Shown piece by piece: positions 7,753 through 14,753 of a DNA stretch of 54,712 bases (position 1 is its first letter; the number at the start of each line of letters is the position of its first letter). The position numbers and the translations under genes were made by a program. Source of the stretch: Bacteroides sp. (GTDB taxonomy: Bacteria; Bacteroidota; Bacteroidia; Bacteroidales; Muribaculaceae); contig JAAVCH010000020.1 of NCBI GenBank assembly GCA_014802425.1, forward strand, positions 5,101 to 59,812, given 5' to 3'. Below the pieces are notes generated by a model. That model was not told the origin of the DNA. It saw only the letters and a program-made list of their open reading frames with translations, and did no database searches.

Positions 7753-8259
7753 TCAGAGTACCGGAGCGACATATGTGCGGCCGGCGAGCTGGCGGTCGAT
7801 CTGATAGAGGCCGGTGCCGTCAGTGCCCACGAGGTTGAGGTCGTCGATTATCTGGCGCACATTATCCTCTTCCTCCACCTGCTCGGCCACGAAAGTATTG
7901 AGCTTCTGGCGGGTGGCGAAATCCTTCTCCGCCTCGGCCATCGCATAGAGATTGTTGATAAGGGCGGTCACTTTCTTCTCATGGGCGAGAGTGTCCTCGA
8001 AAGCGGCCTTGGGCGACTCCCATTCGGTCGGCACACCTGCCACGGGCTGAAGCACCACGCGGGCGTCGCGGGCATTGAGGTAATCCATCAGGGCAAGCGC
8101 GTGGGCCTGCTCTTCCTGAAACTGCACGCGGAACCAATTGGCTATGCCCGGTCTCCCCTCATGCTCGAAATGCAGCGACATTGAAAGATAGAGATAAGCC
8201 GACCACATCTCGGCGTTAATCTGCTCGTTGAGAGCGTCTTCAATTTTCTTTTTAATCAT
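7753..8259 (-). CDS. ftnA: Bacterial non-heme ferritin
   Basis: Ferritin oxidises Fe(II) at a di-iron centre and stores it in a 24-subunit shell in the cytosol. The ATG at 8259 gives 168 residues, the usual length. Expected metal ligands are visible: Glu in NAEMWSAY, the EEQAHA motif (Glu and His), Glu in the AEAEKDF helix region and EQVEEED near residue 130. The open frame extends upstream to 8412, but this extension is not ferritin-like and the leader there contains a hairpin. The first 21 codons and part of the leader are duplicated at 6102-6180. Confidence 0.93.
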   Translation of the reverse strand: MIKKKIEDALNEQINAEMWSAYLYLSMSLHFEHEGRPGIANWFRVQFQEEQAHALALMDYLNARDARVVLQPVAGVPTEWESPKAAFEDTLAHEKKVTALINNLYAMAEAEKDFATRQKLNTFVAEQVEEEDNVRQIIDDLNLVGTDGTGLYQIDRQLAGRTYVAPVL

Positions 8260-8276
8260 GGTTTTCAATATTTTTT
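8197..8276 (-). repeat. Direct repeat, copy B (start of intact ferritin plus leader)
   Basis: This is the partner of 6102-6180. Homology ends on the upstream side just past the ATTTTTT run in the leader and on the coding side after codon 21. Confidence 0.85.
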
Positions 8277-8278
8277 CC

Positions 8279-8307
8279 GGAGCCTCCGCCGGCGCGGCAA
8301 AGGCTCC
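8279..8307 (-). other. Hairpin in the ferritin leader
   Basis: GGAGCCT pairs with AGGCTCC 15 bases away, with a GC-rich inner part. It lies 20 bases upstream of the ferritin ATG, just beyond the duplicated segment. It may affect translation or message stability; I see no named riboswitch. Confidence 0.35.
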
Positions 8308-8445
8308 CGTTTCCATCTGCCTATATAACGCCTGACGGCCCACTCCGGTTTCACGCCCTCCCCCTTTCCGCACCTCTCCCCCCTGACACCCCGTAAGGGC
8401 CGGCAACGGCATAGACGAGAAATGCCTCAGAGAATACCGGCCGGG

Positions 8446-8479
8446 ATTTCGGACAGCTATTTATTTCGGACAGCTATTT
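8446..8479. repeat. Two tandem 17-base copies at the end of the receptor gene
   Basis: The 17-base unit beginning ATTTCGGACAGCTATTT occurs twice head to tail, the second copy covering the stop codon at 8474. It looks like a simple duplication by slippage. Confidence 0.6.
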
Positions 8480-11008
8480 AAGGATGCCGGAGGAGGCGCC
8501 GCCGGCTTTGTAGGCCTCGTTGGATGGACTTACTTTCTTGCCGTAGCCGAAAGTGCAGGTGGCCGAAAACTGGAAAAATCCGGAATAGGAACCTTTATAG
8601 ACGTAGCTGAGGGCGTCATAATATTTGCTCCGCATCACGCTCTTGGTCTGATAGGTGCCGTATCTTAGGAAGTTCCGCGTGAAGAACCGTAGATTCCAGT
8701 TACGGTTGCTCCATCCGACCTGAAATGTGTAGGAATCGCGCTCCATCCTCCATATACCTACCATGCAGCCGTCAGCATAGCCCCCGGGGGTATTGTAGAC
8801 CGCGCCGAAATATACGTTGTCCAAATAATAATAGGCTGATATGGAGACGTCGAAACTCGACTTCATCCAATTGTAAGGCTGTCCGTTATAAGCCTGATAC
8901 ATGGAGCAGGAGGCTCCAAGCTGCAGATTGCCGTCAAACAGAGTCACCGATCCGTTAAGTCCATATTTCCATTGCGCGTATTTGCCTGCAGGCTGTTTGA
9001 CAGTCCTCAGTATTCCCGCAGAATCCGCCTCATAGTCATAGACGTACCGGTGGTCGACAATCCATGCGGACCCGAAGGCGGATAAGCTGAAGAGATTGTT
9101 CGGTATCCAGGTATAATCAGCATCGGTAATAAAAAAATCATAGGGCACAACCGATGGATTACCCGTATATCTCATGAGCGGATATTCCTGCACGATGGCG
9201 GCACTGCGATACCCTGTCGCCGGGATGGATTTACCGTAGTTGAAGTCAACCGATAGGGAGTTCCTGTTATTGAAGGCATATTGAGCTGAAAGATTGACGC
9301 GGGGTGCCGCCGAAGACTCTTCCACACCGCCGTATTTCGACTTATCCCACAACATGCCCAGTTCGAGAGTGCCGTAAAACTTGCCTCCGGCATAACTGTA
9401 GGTGAGAGTGGGACCGAGACGCGAGGTCTTGGCTTTGTCGGATATGGTGGACGAGCCGGAGTAACGGGTCATATTATGCACCATGTCAGCTTCTAAACTC
9501 GCCTTAAGCGTACCCCTGCTTCCAAACGAATGCACATATGAGAATGCTCCGTTGACTTCATGAGAGTCATCATAGGCCCCGTTCGGTATCTTTTCCATCC
9601 CGGCCTCGCCATAGGAGGAGTGCTGGTTAGTATGCGTATAAGCGTAATAAGGGTCAAAAGTAAGGTAATCTCCATGTGGAAGATAAAAGTGGTAATTCCC
9701 GTTATAGACGAAGGAATTCACGCGGCTAGACTTTCGCTTGCCGTAGCCGGCCGACACTGTCGTTTCTTGGTCGGAATAAATCACCGTTCCGTCCGTGACA
9801 TGCTCCGGCGTACGGTCGAAATCGACTGTAGCCATATTGCTTATGGCCATCCTGTCGGTGGCATACAGGGCTTTTACCGAAGTCCAGCATGAATGGTTCA
9901 GTTTCCTGTTGCCGCTCACCTCCGAAGTCCTCTCAAATTCGCGCACCGTACCATCCGTCTGCGGGAGCCGGAAGGTCTCCACCGTATTCTCGTAATTTTT
10001 CCTGTCGCTGCTATAGTAGACTCCACCGGCCCAGTCAAAGGTCATTCTCCTGTACTGGGTCTTCGCATATCCGTTGAACTGACGGGATATCACGAAATTA
10101 TCATAATAGACTCCCTTGACGTAACCGCCGTATTCATACTTCTGCATTATGAAATTAATCACATGGGCCTTTCCCTGAAACCGCGGGTCGGAAGGATAAT
10201 CGTAGTATTCGACGCGTTTCACGTCCTCCATCCTCATTCCCTCGAGTTCCCCGGAGGTCGCCGGCATGAAATCGATGAAGTAATCCACCGACCGGCCGAT
10301 AGCGGTCTTTGTCCCGTCACCTACCTTCAGTTGAGGGATACCCATCCTGATGATCAGGTCGCGGGCGGTCTGGGCCGCCCTCTTCTGCTTTGCGGAAGGC
10401 ATGTAGACGGATTTGTCGGGATATAGCAATGAACCGGCACCATCGACCGTGACATGTCCCAACGTAATGACCCGTTCCGGCATGGCGATTGTGCCGAAAT
10501 TGAAAGAATCAGCGTGGCGCCAGGTGGTCCTGTATCCTACGCATGTGAGTTTTGCGATGACTCCGCGCATATCGCATGGTATGGAGAATCGGCCTTCCCC
10601 GTCAGTGACACCGTATGTCAGCACCGTCGAATCTTTCGGAGCAAGCAACATGACGGTCGCGGCCTCCACCGGCACTCCATCGCTTCCGACAGCCCTGCCG
10701 CTGTACACATACTTCCCGCGCTGCAGGGCCTCTATATAATACGTGCCCTTTGACTTGGTCACCGTGACGGGATTCAGCCCCACGAGCTGGCGCAATGCAT
10801 CGTATGCGTTGTCGGCATTGACGGTGGCGCTCGTGCGGTAGTTTTCCAGTTCGTCGTAGATGAAGTTGATGTCGACCGAGGGATGCTCACCGATGATTTT
10901 CTGAATCGCCTTCGGCAGAGGGACCGAAACAAACCGGTAAGAGAACATGGCGCCCTCTACGGCAAGCACCGCGATAAGGGCCGTCAACAGTAGGAGAATT
11001 CGTTTCAT
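8474..11008 (-). CDS. Outer-membrane beta-barrel receptor with STN domain (TonB-receptor-like)
   Basis: The 844-residue protein has a signal peptide (about 1-20) and a STN signalling domain (about 25-95, VPLPKAIQKIIGEHPSVDIN). A carboxypeptidase-regulatory-like fold follows (about 98-175, YSGRAVGSDGVPVEAATVML), then a plug-like region (about 190-290) and a long barrel of alternating aromatic strands. It fits the outer-membrane beta-barrel family related to TonB-dependent receptors. It begins 4 bases after the FecR-like gene, with the ECF sigma gene before that, so it is the sensor of a cell-surface signalling trio. No SusD-like partner or enzyme is adjacent, so the ligand cannot be guessed. 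Confidence 0.82.
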   Translation of the reverse strand: MKRILLLLTALIAVLAVEGAMFSYRFVSVPLPKAIQKIIGEHPSVDINFIYDELENYRTSATVNADNAYDALRQLVGLNPVTVTKSKGTYYIEALQRGKYVYSGRAVGSDGVPVEAATVMLLAPKDSTVLTYGVTDGEGRFSIPCDMRGVIAKLTCVGYRTTWRHADSFNFGTIAMPERVITLGHVTVDGAGSLLYPDKSVYMPSAKQKRAAQTARDLIIRMGIPQLKVGDGTKTAIGRSVDYFIDFMPATSGELEGMRMEDVKRVEYYDYPSDPRFQGKAHVINFIMQKYEYGGYVKGVYYDNFVISRQFNGYAKTQYRRMTFDWAGGVYYSSDRKNYENTVETFRLPQTDGTVREFERTSEVSGNRKLNHSCWTSVKALYATDRMAISNMATVDFDRTPEHVTDGTVIYSDQETTVSAGYGKRKSSRVNSFVYNGNYHFYLPHGDYLTFDPYYAYTHTNQHSSYGEAGMEKIPNGAYDDSHEVNGAFSYVHSFGSRGTLKASLEADMVHNMTRYSGSSTISDKAKTSRLGPTLTYSYAGGKFYGTLELGMLWDKSKYGGVEESSAAPRVNLSAQYAFNNRNSLSVDFNYGKSIPATGYRSAAIVQEYPLMRYTGNPSVVPYDFFITDADYTWIPNNLFSLSAFGSAWIVDHRYVYDYEADSAGILRTVKQPAGKYAQWKYGLNGSVTLFDGNLQLGASCSMYQAYNGQPYNWMKSSFDVSISAYYYLDNVYFGAVYNTPGGYADGCMVGIWRMERDSYTFQVGWSNRNWNLRFFTRNFLRYGTYQTKSVMRSKYYDALSYVYKGSYSGFFQFSATCTFGYGKKVSPSNEAYKAGGASSGILK

Positions 11009-11012
11009 ATCG

Positions 11013-11672
11013 TCAGTCCACCTTAATTACCGTAATTACCGTGCCCCGGAGTTCGAGATGTATCCTACCGAAATTGTCGAGACTTTCCACCACTTCCTCC
11101 ACCCTCATCGCAGGATCCCACCGGAAATAAAGGCGCAGTGATTTCGCCGCCTCGCTCTCAAACACTACCTGACAGTCATAATAAGCGGCGATACGGGTGA
11201 TGACGTTCTCCAGGGTCTCATTGTCAAAGACCACCGGCTCCCGTGTCATTCCATCCCTGACCCCGATCGACCGGACGGTATCGGCATGGCGGAAAGTGAC
11301 GGCCCCCCGGGCGATATCCTCCGACCCGGGGCCTGGGGTTTCCCGATTCCTGAAGGTATGGATTCCCACACCCACCATCGCCCCCACTGCCGTCAGGGAA
11401 ATTATGCCGACGACGACGGCCGCCACACTCCGGGGGAATCGGCCCGCCGTCCGGACACCGTACGACTCTCCGATATCCCCGTGTTTCCGTTCAAACCTTT
11501 TCCATTCCTCCTCCACGTCCGGAGTCCCGGGGTTCACGAGGCTCGACTTTGTCCTGGCAAGCAGATCAAGCGTTTCCCTTATCTCAGGGTCACGCAGCAT
11601 CGTCTCCATCTCCGCCGTGGTGTAGCGTCCGGGATGCTCCATGGCATCGAGAAGCCTGTCGATTTTATCCAT
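11013..11672 (-). CDS. FecR-like anti-sigma factor
   Basis: The protein spans the inner membrane once and is expected to hold its sigma factor until the receptor signals. From the ATG at 11672 (MDKIDRLLDAMEHPG) it has 219 residues: a cytoplasmic helical part, a membrane helix (about 83-108, SVAAVVVGIISLTAVGAMVG), then a periplasmic part ending in a C-terminal domain like DUF4974 (FDNETLENVITRIAAYYDCQ to LELRGTVITVIKV). The central FecR domain is much shorter than usual. The ATG overlaps the stop of the sigma gene by 8 bases, so the two are translationally coupled. A start further upstream at 11708 would lie inside the sigma gene. Confidence 0.8.
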   Translation of the reverse strand: MDKIDRLLDAMEHPGRYTTAEMETMLRDPEIRETLDLLARTKSSLVNPGTPDVEEEWKRFERKHGDIGESYGVRTAGRFPRSVAAVVVGIISLTAVGAMVGVGIHTFRNRETPGPGSEDIARGAVTFRHADTVRSIGVRDGMTREPVVFDNETLENVITRIAAYYDCQVVFESEAAKSLRLYFRWDPAMRVEEVVESLDNFGRIHLELRGTVITVIKVD

Positions 11673-12150
11673 TCTGAGAGAGTTTTTCGCGTAATACATC
11701 AATTGCACGACGCAGATGCTTATAGACAGCGACTTTGCTTATATTCAGCGTCCGGGCTATCTCCTCATAGGTCTTTCCCTCCGTAAACCTCAGATTGACC
11801 ACCCTCCGGCAGGCTGCGCTCAGGTCGTTGGCGATTACGGTCCGAATCATCCCGACTGTGGCTTCATCAGGCCAGCCTCCATCGGCGATTTCAAGTTCAC
11901 TTACGTAATACACCGCCTTCATGCGGGCCTCTGCGGAAAGACTCCGGATATACTTCAGGCACCGGTTACGCACAGCTGTCATGAGATATGCTTCCGAAGC
12001 ATCCGGCTTTCCTGCCGCAAGCAGAGCCTCGAAGACATCATGCACGACATCCCGGGCCGTATCCTCATCGTGAAGGATCAGCATCGCGAGCCGAAACATA
12101 GCGGTATAATGCCTCCGGAAAAGCTGTTCCATAGCGTCTTTCATCGTCAT
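11665..12150 (-). CDS. ECF-type RNA polymerase sigma factor
   Basis: The 161-residue protein has the two-domain ECF layout. Region 2 includes LFRRHYTAMFRLAMLILHDE and DVVHDVFEALL, and region 4 is a helix-turn-helix at the C-terminus (EGKTYEEIARTLNISKVAVY). Start: the frame opens at 12198, but that ATG lies inside the stem-loop of a terminator, so I choose ATG 12150 (MTMKDAMEQ); 12144 is equally possible. With the FecR-like protein and STN receptor downstream it forms a complete trans-envelope signalling system, probably controlling its own receptor. Confidence 0.85.
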   Translation of the reverse strand: MTMKDAMEQLFRRHYTAMFRLAMLILHDEDTARDVVHDVFEALLAAGKPDASEAYLMTAVRNRCLKYIRSLSAEARMKAVYYVSELEIADGGWPDEATVGMIRTVIANDLSAACRRVVNLRFTEGKTYEEIARTLNISKVAVYKHLRRAIDVLREKLSQNG

Positions 12151-12173
12151 ACACCCATATGACCCCTCACCCG

Positions 12174-12212
12174 AAAAAAAACTAACCTCCCGAAACATAA
12201 AATTTCGGGAGG
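12174..12212 (-). terminator. Rho-independent terminator after the DUF1846 gene
   Basis: On the minus strand CCTCCCGAAA and TTTCGGGAGG form a 10-base-pair stem, followed by TTAG and a run of T (12174-12180). It separates the DUF1846 gene from the ECF sigma gene. Confidence 0.8.
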
Positions 12213-12268
12213 CCGCATCCTGTCAGGGACAGTTATGGATAAGCCGGACTTACGGCGTGACAGTTGGC

Positions 12269-13756
12269 TTACTCTTCGGGGGCACCGTGGTGGCGGCGCT
12301 TCTTGGCGGGATCGCAGGTGAGGCCTACGCCGAGCTTTTTGAATATCTTGTGGTCGACTTCGCCTAGCATCTCGGTGGAGTGCATCTGGGCGCCGTCGAG
12401 CATCGGGAGAACCTCCAGGGCCCGGCGGCACGCCTCGTCCTGCGGGCTGAGCACGGAGAGGGCCACAAGCACCTCGTCGGTGTGCAGGCGCGGATTGCGG
12501 CTGTGGAGATAGGAGGTCTTGGTGTTCTGCACCGGCTCGATGAGCGACTGCGGGATAAGCTTCAGGTCATGGTCGATGCCGGCGAGATGCTTCACGGCGT
12601 TGAGCAACAGCGCCGAGCTGCTTCCGAGCAGGTCGCCCGACTCGGCGGTGATGACCGTGCCGTCGTTCAGCTCTATGGCCGAACAGGGCACACCCGTACC
12701 CTTCGCCCGCTCGCGGGCCGCCACGACCGGCAGACGGTAGTCAGGGCTGATCCCCGCCTGCTTGAAGAGCAGGGAGATCTTGTTGACCTCTTTTTCATTG
12801 TCGGCGCCCGAGGCGAAATCGTTGAGGGCCTTGAAATAGCGGCGGATTATCTCCTGTCGTGACGCCTCGCGGCAGACGGTGTCGTCGCTGATGCAGAATC
12901 CCACCATGTTGACACCCATATCCGTCGGCGACTTATAGGGATTCTCGCCGTAGATACCCTCGAAGAGGGCGTTGAGCACAGGGAAGATCTCGATGTCGCG
13001 GTTGTAGTTGATGGCTGTCTTGCCGTAGGCGTCGAGATGGAAGGGGTCGATCATGTTGATGTCGTTGAGGTCGGCAGTGGCCGCCTCATAGGCGATGTTG
13101 ACCGGATGGCGGAGCGGGAGGCTCCAGACGGGGAAAGTCTCGAACTTGGCGTAGCCGGCCTTGACGCCGCGCTTGTTCTCGTTGTAGAGCTGGCTGAGGC
13201 AGACGGCCATCTTGCCGCTTCCGGGGCCGGGCGCCGTCACGATCACGAGCGGACGCGTGGTCTCCACATAGTCGTTGCGGCCGAATCCCTCGTCGGAATC
13301 GATGAGGGCCACATTGTTGGGATAGCCGTCGATGGTGTAGTGTACGAATGTCCGGATGCCGAGGTTCTCAAGCTTGCGGCGGTAGGCGTCGGCGCTGCTC
13401 TGGCCGTTGTAGTGGGTGATGACCACCGACGACACCATGAAACCACGCTTCTGGAACTCATCGCGCAGGCGCAGCACATCCATGTCGTAGGTGATGCCGA
13501 GGTCGGTGCGGACTTTGTTCTTCTCGATGTCAAGGGCACTGATGACGATGACTATCTCGGCCTGGTCGGCAAGATGGCTCAGCATGCGCAGCTTGCTGTC
13601 GGGCTGGAAACCGGGGAGCACTCGGCTGGCGTGATGATCGTCGAATAACTTTCCTCCTAATTCGAGGTAGAGCTTGTTGCCGAACTTAGCGATTCGCTCG
13701 CGGATGTGTTCGGACTGGGTCTTAAGATATTTTTCGTTGTCGAAACCGTATTTCAT
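12269..13756 (-). CDS. DUF1846 (UPF0371) family protein
   Basis: The 495-residue protein matches the DUF1846 family over its full length. It starts MKYGFDNEKYLKTQSEHIRE and has a P-loop-like TAPGPGSGKMAVCLSQLY in the middle (about 174-190), followed by the family-typical YAKFETFPVWSLPLRHPVN. The family is found in anaerobes and Firmicutes. Its reaction is not settled, though the glycine-rich loop suggests nucleotide or phosphate binding. It is cytosolic. A -7 box lies just upstream at 13766, and a clear terminator follows at 12174, so it is probably transcribed alone. Confidence 0.9.
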   Translation of the reverse strand: MKYGFDNEKYLKTQSEHIRERIAKFGNKLYLELGGKLFDDHHASRVLPGFQPDSKLRMLSHLADQAEIVIVISALDIEKNKVRTDLGITYDMDVLRLRDEFQKRGFMVSSVVITHYNGQSSADAYRRKLENLGIRTFVHYTIDGYPNNVALIDSDEGFGRNDYVETTRPLVIVTAPGPGSGKMAVCLSQLYNENKRGVKAGYAKFETFPVWSLPLRHPVNIAYEAATADLNDINMIDPFHLDAYGKTAINYNRDIEIFPVLNALFEGIYGENPYKSPTDMGVNMVGFCISDDTVCREASRQEIIRRYFKALNDFASGADNEKEVNKISLLFKQAGISPDYRLPVVAARERAKGTGVPCSAIELNDGTVITAESGDLLGSSSALLLNAVKHLAGIDHDLKLIPQSLIEPVQNTKTSYLHSRNPRLHTDEVLVALSVLSPQDEACRRALEVLPMLDGAQMHSTEMLGEVDHKIFKKLGVGLTCDPAKKRRHHGAPEE

Positions 13757-13765
13757 AACGGATTA

Positions 13766-13773
13766 CAAAATTA
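13766..13773 (-). promoter_or_regulatory. -7 box (TAATTTTG) of the DUF1846 gene
   Basis: TAATTTTG on the minus strand lies 9 bases before the ATG at 13756. No TTG is seen at the usual spacing. Confidence 0.4.
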
Positions 13774-13913
13774 CGAAATTTTTTCGACTCCGCACTCCTC
13801 CCCCTCCATAATTCTCACAAGCGCCCCTGCCGCGCCTCCGCTCCGGTCTGTCCCAACACTTCCCGCCTCACTTATCACCACACGATCCACCGCACTCCCC
13901 AGCCCCGCCGCGC

Positions 13914-13928
13914 CCCCGCATAGCGGGG
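13914..13928. repeat. REP-like palindrome CCCCGC-ATA-GCGGGG
   Basis: A perfect 6-base-pair stem with loop ATA. Similar cores follow at 13949, 14011 and 14048, and a near copy (loop ATC) lies at 54481. Confidence 0.55.
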
Positions 13929-13948
13929 ATATGCGTTAGGCACGTATC

Positions 13949-13972
13949 GATGCGCCCGCGTAGCGGGTCATC
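13949..13972. repeat. REP-like palindrome with CCCGC-GTA-GCGGG core
   Basis: GATG and CATC extend the stem around the CCCGC/GCGGG core. It is the second member of the cluster. Confidence 0.5.
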
Positions 13973-14010
13973 GGTGCGTGTTTCCCGTAATCCAACCCCG
14001 CCATAAATGC

Positions 14011-14067
14011 GCCGCGTAGCGGTGCGATATCACTCCGATACTCCGGAATATCACACCGCTACGCGGC
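14011..14067. repeat. Long inverted repeat, 20-base arms with one mismatch
   Basis: The arms are 14011-14030 (GCCGCGTAGCGGTGCGATAT) and 14048-14067, separated by 17 bases. Each arm contains the CCGCGTAGCGG core of the cluster, so this looks like two REP-like units facing each other. Confidence 0.7.
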
Positions 14068-14071
14068 ACAA

Positions 14072-14088
14072 ATCTCTTTATAAGAGAT
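14072..14088 (-). repeat. Inverted copy 1 of the motif ATCTCTTATAAAGAGA
   Basis: Read on the minus strand this gives ATCTCTTATAAAGAGAT, itself a hairpin. It lies about 15 bases downstream of the minus promoter at 14103, so it would be the first structure in that transcript. Confidence 0.55.
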
Positions 14089-14102
14089 ACTTAATTCAAC
14101 TG

Positions 14103-14133
14103 CAAAGTTAAAGTATTTTTCGGATTACTGCAA
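14103..14133 (-). promoter_or_regulatory. Consensus promoter TTG-N20-TAACTTTG pointing left
   Basis: On the minus strand TTG (14131-14133), 20 bases and TAACTTTG (14103-14110) match the Bacteroidetes consensus fully. The nearest gene start in this direction is 340 bases away (DUF1846, which has its own box), so the RNA may be non-coding or a long leader. Confidence 0.6.
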
Positions 14134-14301
14134 ATTATTCCCTACATTTTACAAATATATCTTGACAACTCCGCCGCGTATGGTCAATTCCATCGGCTGC
14201 TATGAGGGATTCCGGCTTCCGATTATAGTGAAAAATTGTTAAACTCCCCTCCTTTAATATATCTTACTCCCTAAGGCTCATCCACTTGTCCCCCGGTAGG
14301 C

Positions 14302-14317
14302 ATCTCTTATAAAGAGA
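14302..14317 (+). repeat. Inverted copy 2 of the motif ATCTCTTATAAAGAGA
   Basis: The same 16 bases as in copy 1 but on the plus strand, so the two copies face away from each other around a 230-base AT-rich core. It lies 12 bases before the ATG of the doubtful frame at 14329. Confidence 0.55.
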
Positions 14318-14656
14318 CACTAATAATCATGACTGAAGACAATACAGCAACACCAATATTATGCGGATTCAAGACTTGCCGCCGTGCGAAACCACTGAAC
14401 ATCAAACGAAATCACCAACCGGTTCATAGGGACTACTGCAATCCACATCCCGAAACGAAATCATCCATCACCGCCGGTAAGACACTTACCCGAAATTACC
14501 GGCTGAAAAAAAACAATATTAAGTAAAAGGTTAAAATAAGAATGTAAGAATCGACAGTCTCTTTTATTAAGCCCAAAAGAGACAATCGGACAAACGGGCA
14601 AGTGATTGCATGTATGGCCGATTATGTTGGTCTTAGTTATTACTTAGTTAGTTAAG

Positions 14657-14693
14657 GCAAGAGGACGTTGTGACAACGTCCTCTTGCTTTTTT
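14657..14693 (+). terminator. Strong rho-independent terminator
   Basis: A 14-base-pair perfect stem (GCAAGAGGACGTTG and its complement), loop TGA, then six T on the plus strand. No plus-strand gene upstream accounts for it. Confidence 0.8.
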
Positions 14694-14728
14694 CACTTGC
14701 ACATATGCTGTGCCGGCTTATTTCAGGC
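14691..14728. repeat. 38-base direct repeat, left copy
   Basis: It matches 21116-21153 at 34 of 38 positions, starting TTTCACTTGCACATATG. The right copy includes the last codons and stop of purT. The left copy keeps a Leu-Lys-stop in the matching frame but no purT beyond that. The copies bracket the imelysin/cytochrome locus. Confidence 0.75.
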
Positions 14729-14753
14729 ACATATCACGCATGTCGGTCCCGGA

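Larger units (their letters stand above)
13774..14753. other. Long non-coding stretch rich in hairpins
   Basis: About 980 bases without a convincing gene. It holds REP-like palindromes (13914-14067), a consensus minus-strand promoter (14103-14133), a 16-base motif in inverted orientation at 14072-14088 and 14302-14317, a stem at 14557-14583 (GTCTCTTTT with AAAAGAGAC) and a strong plus-strand terminator at 14657-14693. Plus-strand ORF 14329-14526 (65 codons) has no protein-like pattern. The terminator implies that something is transcribed on the plus strand between about 14320 and 14690, either a small RNA or that short frame. Confidence 0.5.

Noticed and set aside
12150..12198. Start of the ECF sigma gene at 12198
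   Set aside because: This ATG is inside the stem-loop of the preceding terminator, so the start must be downstream.
14329..14526. 65-codon plus-strand ORF in the long non-coding stretch
   Set aside because: Composition (many Arg, Thr, Asn, His) and lack of a hydrophobic pattern are unlike a folded protein; kept only as a possible part of a plus-strand transcript.
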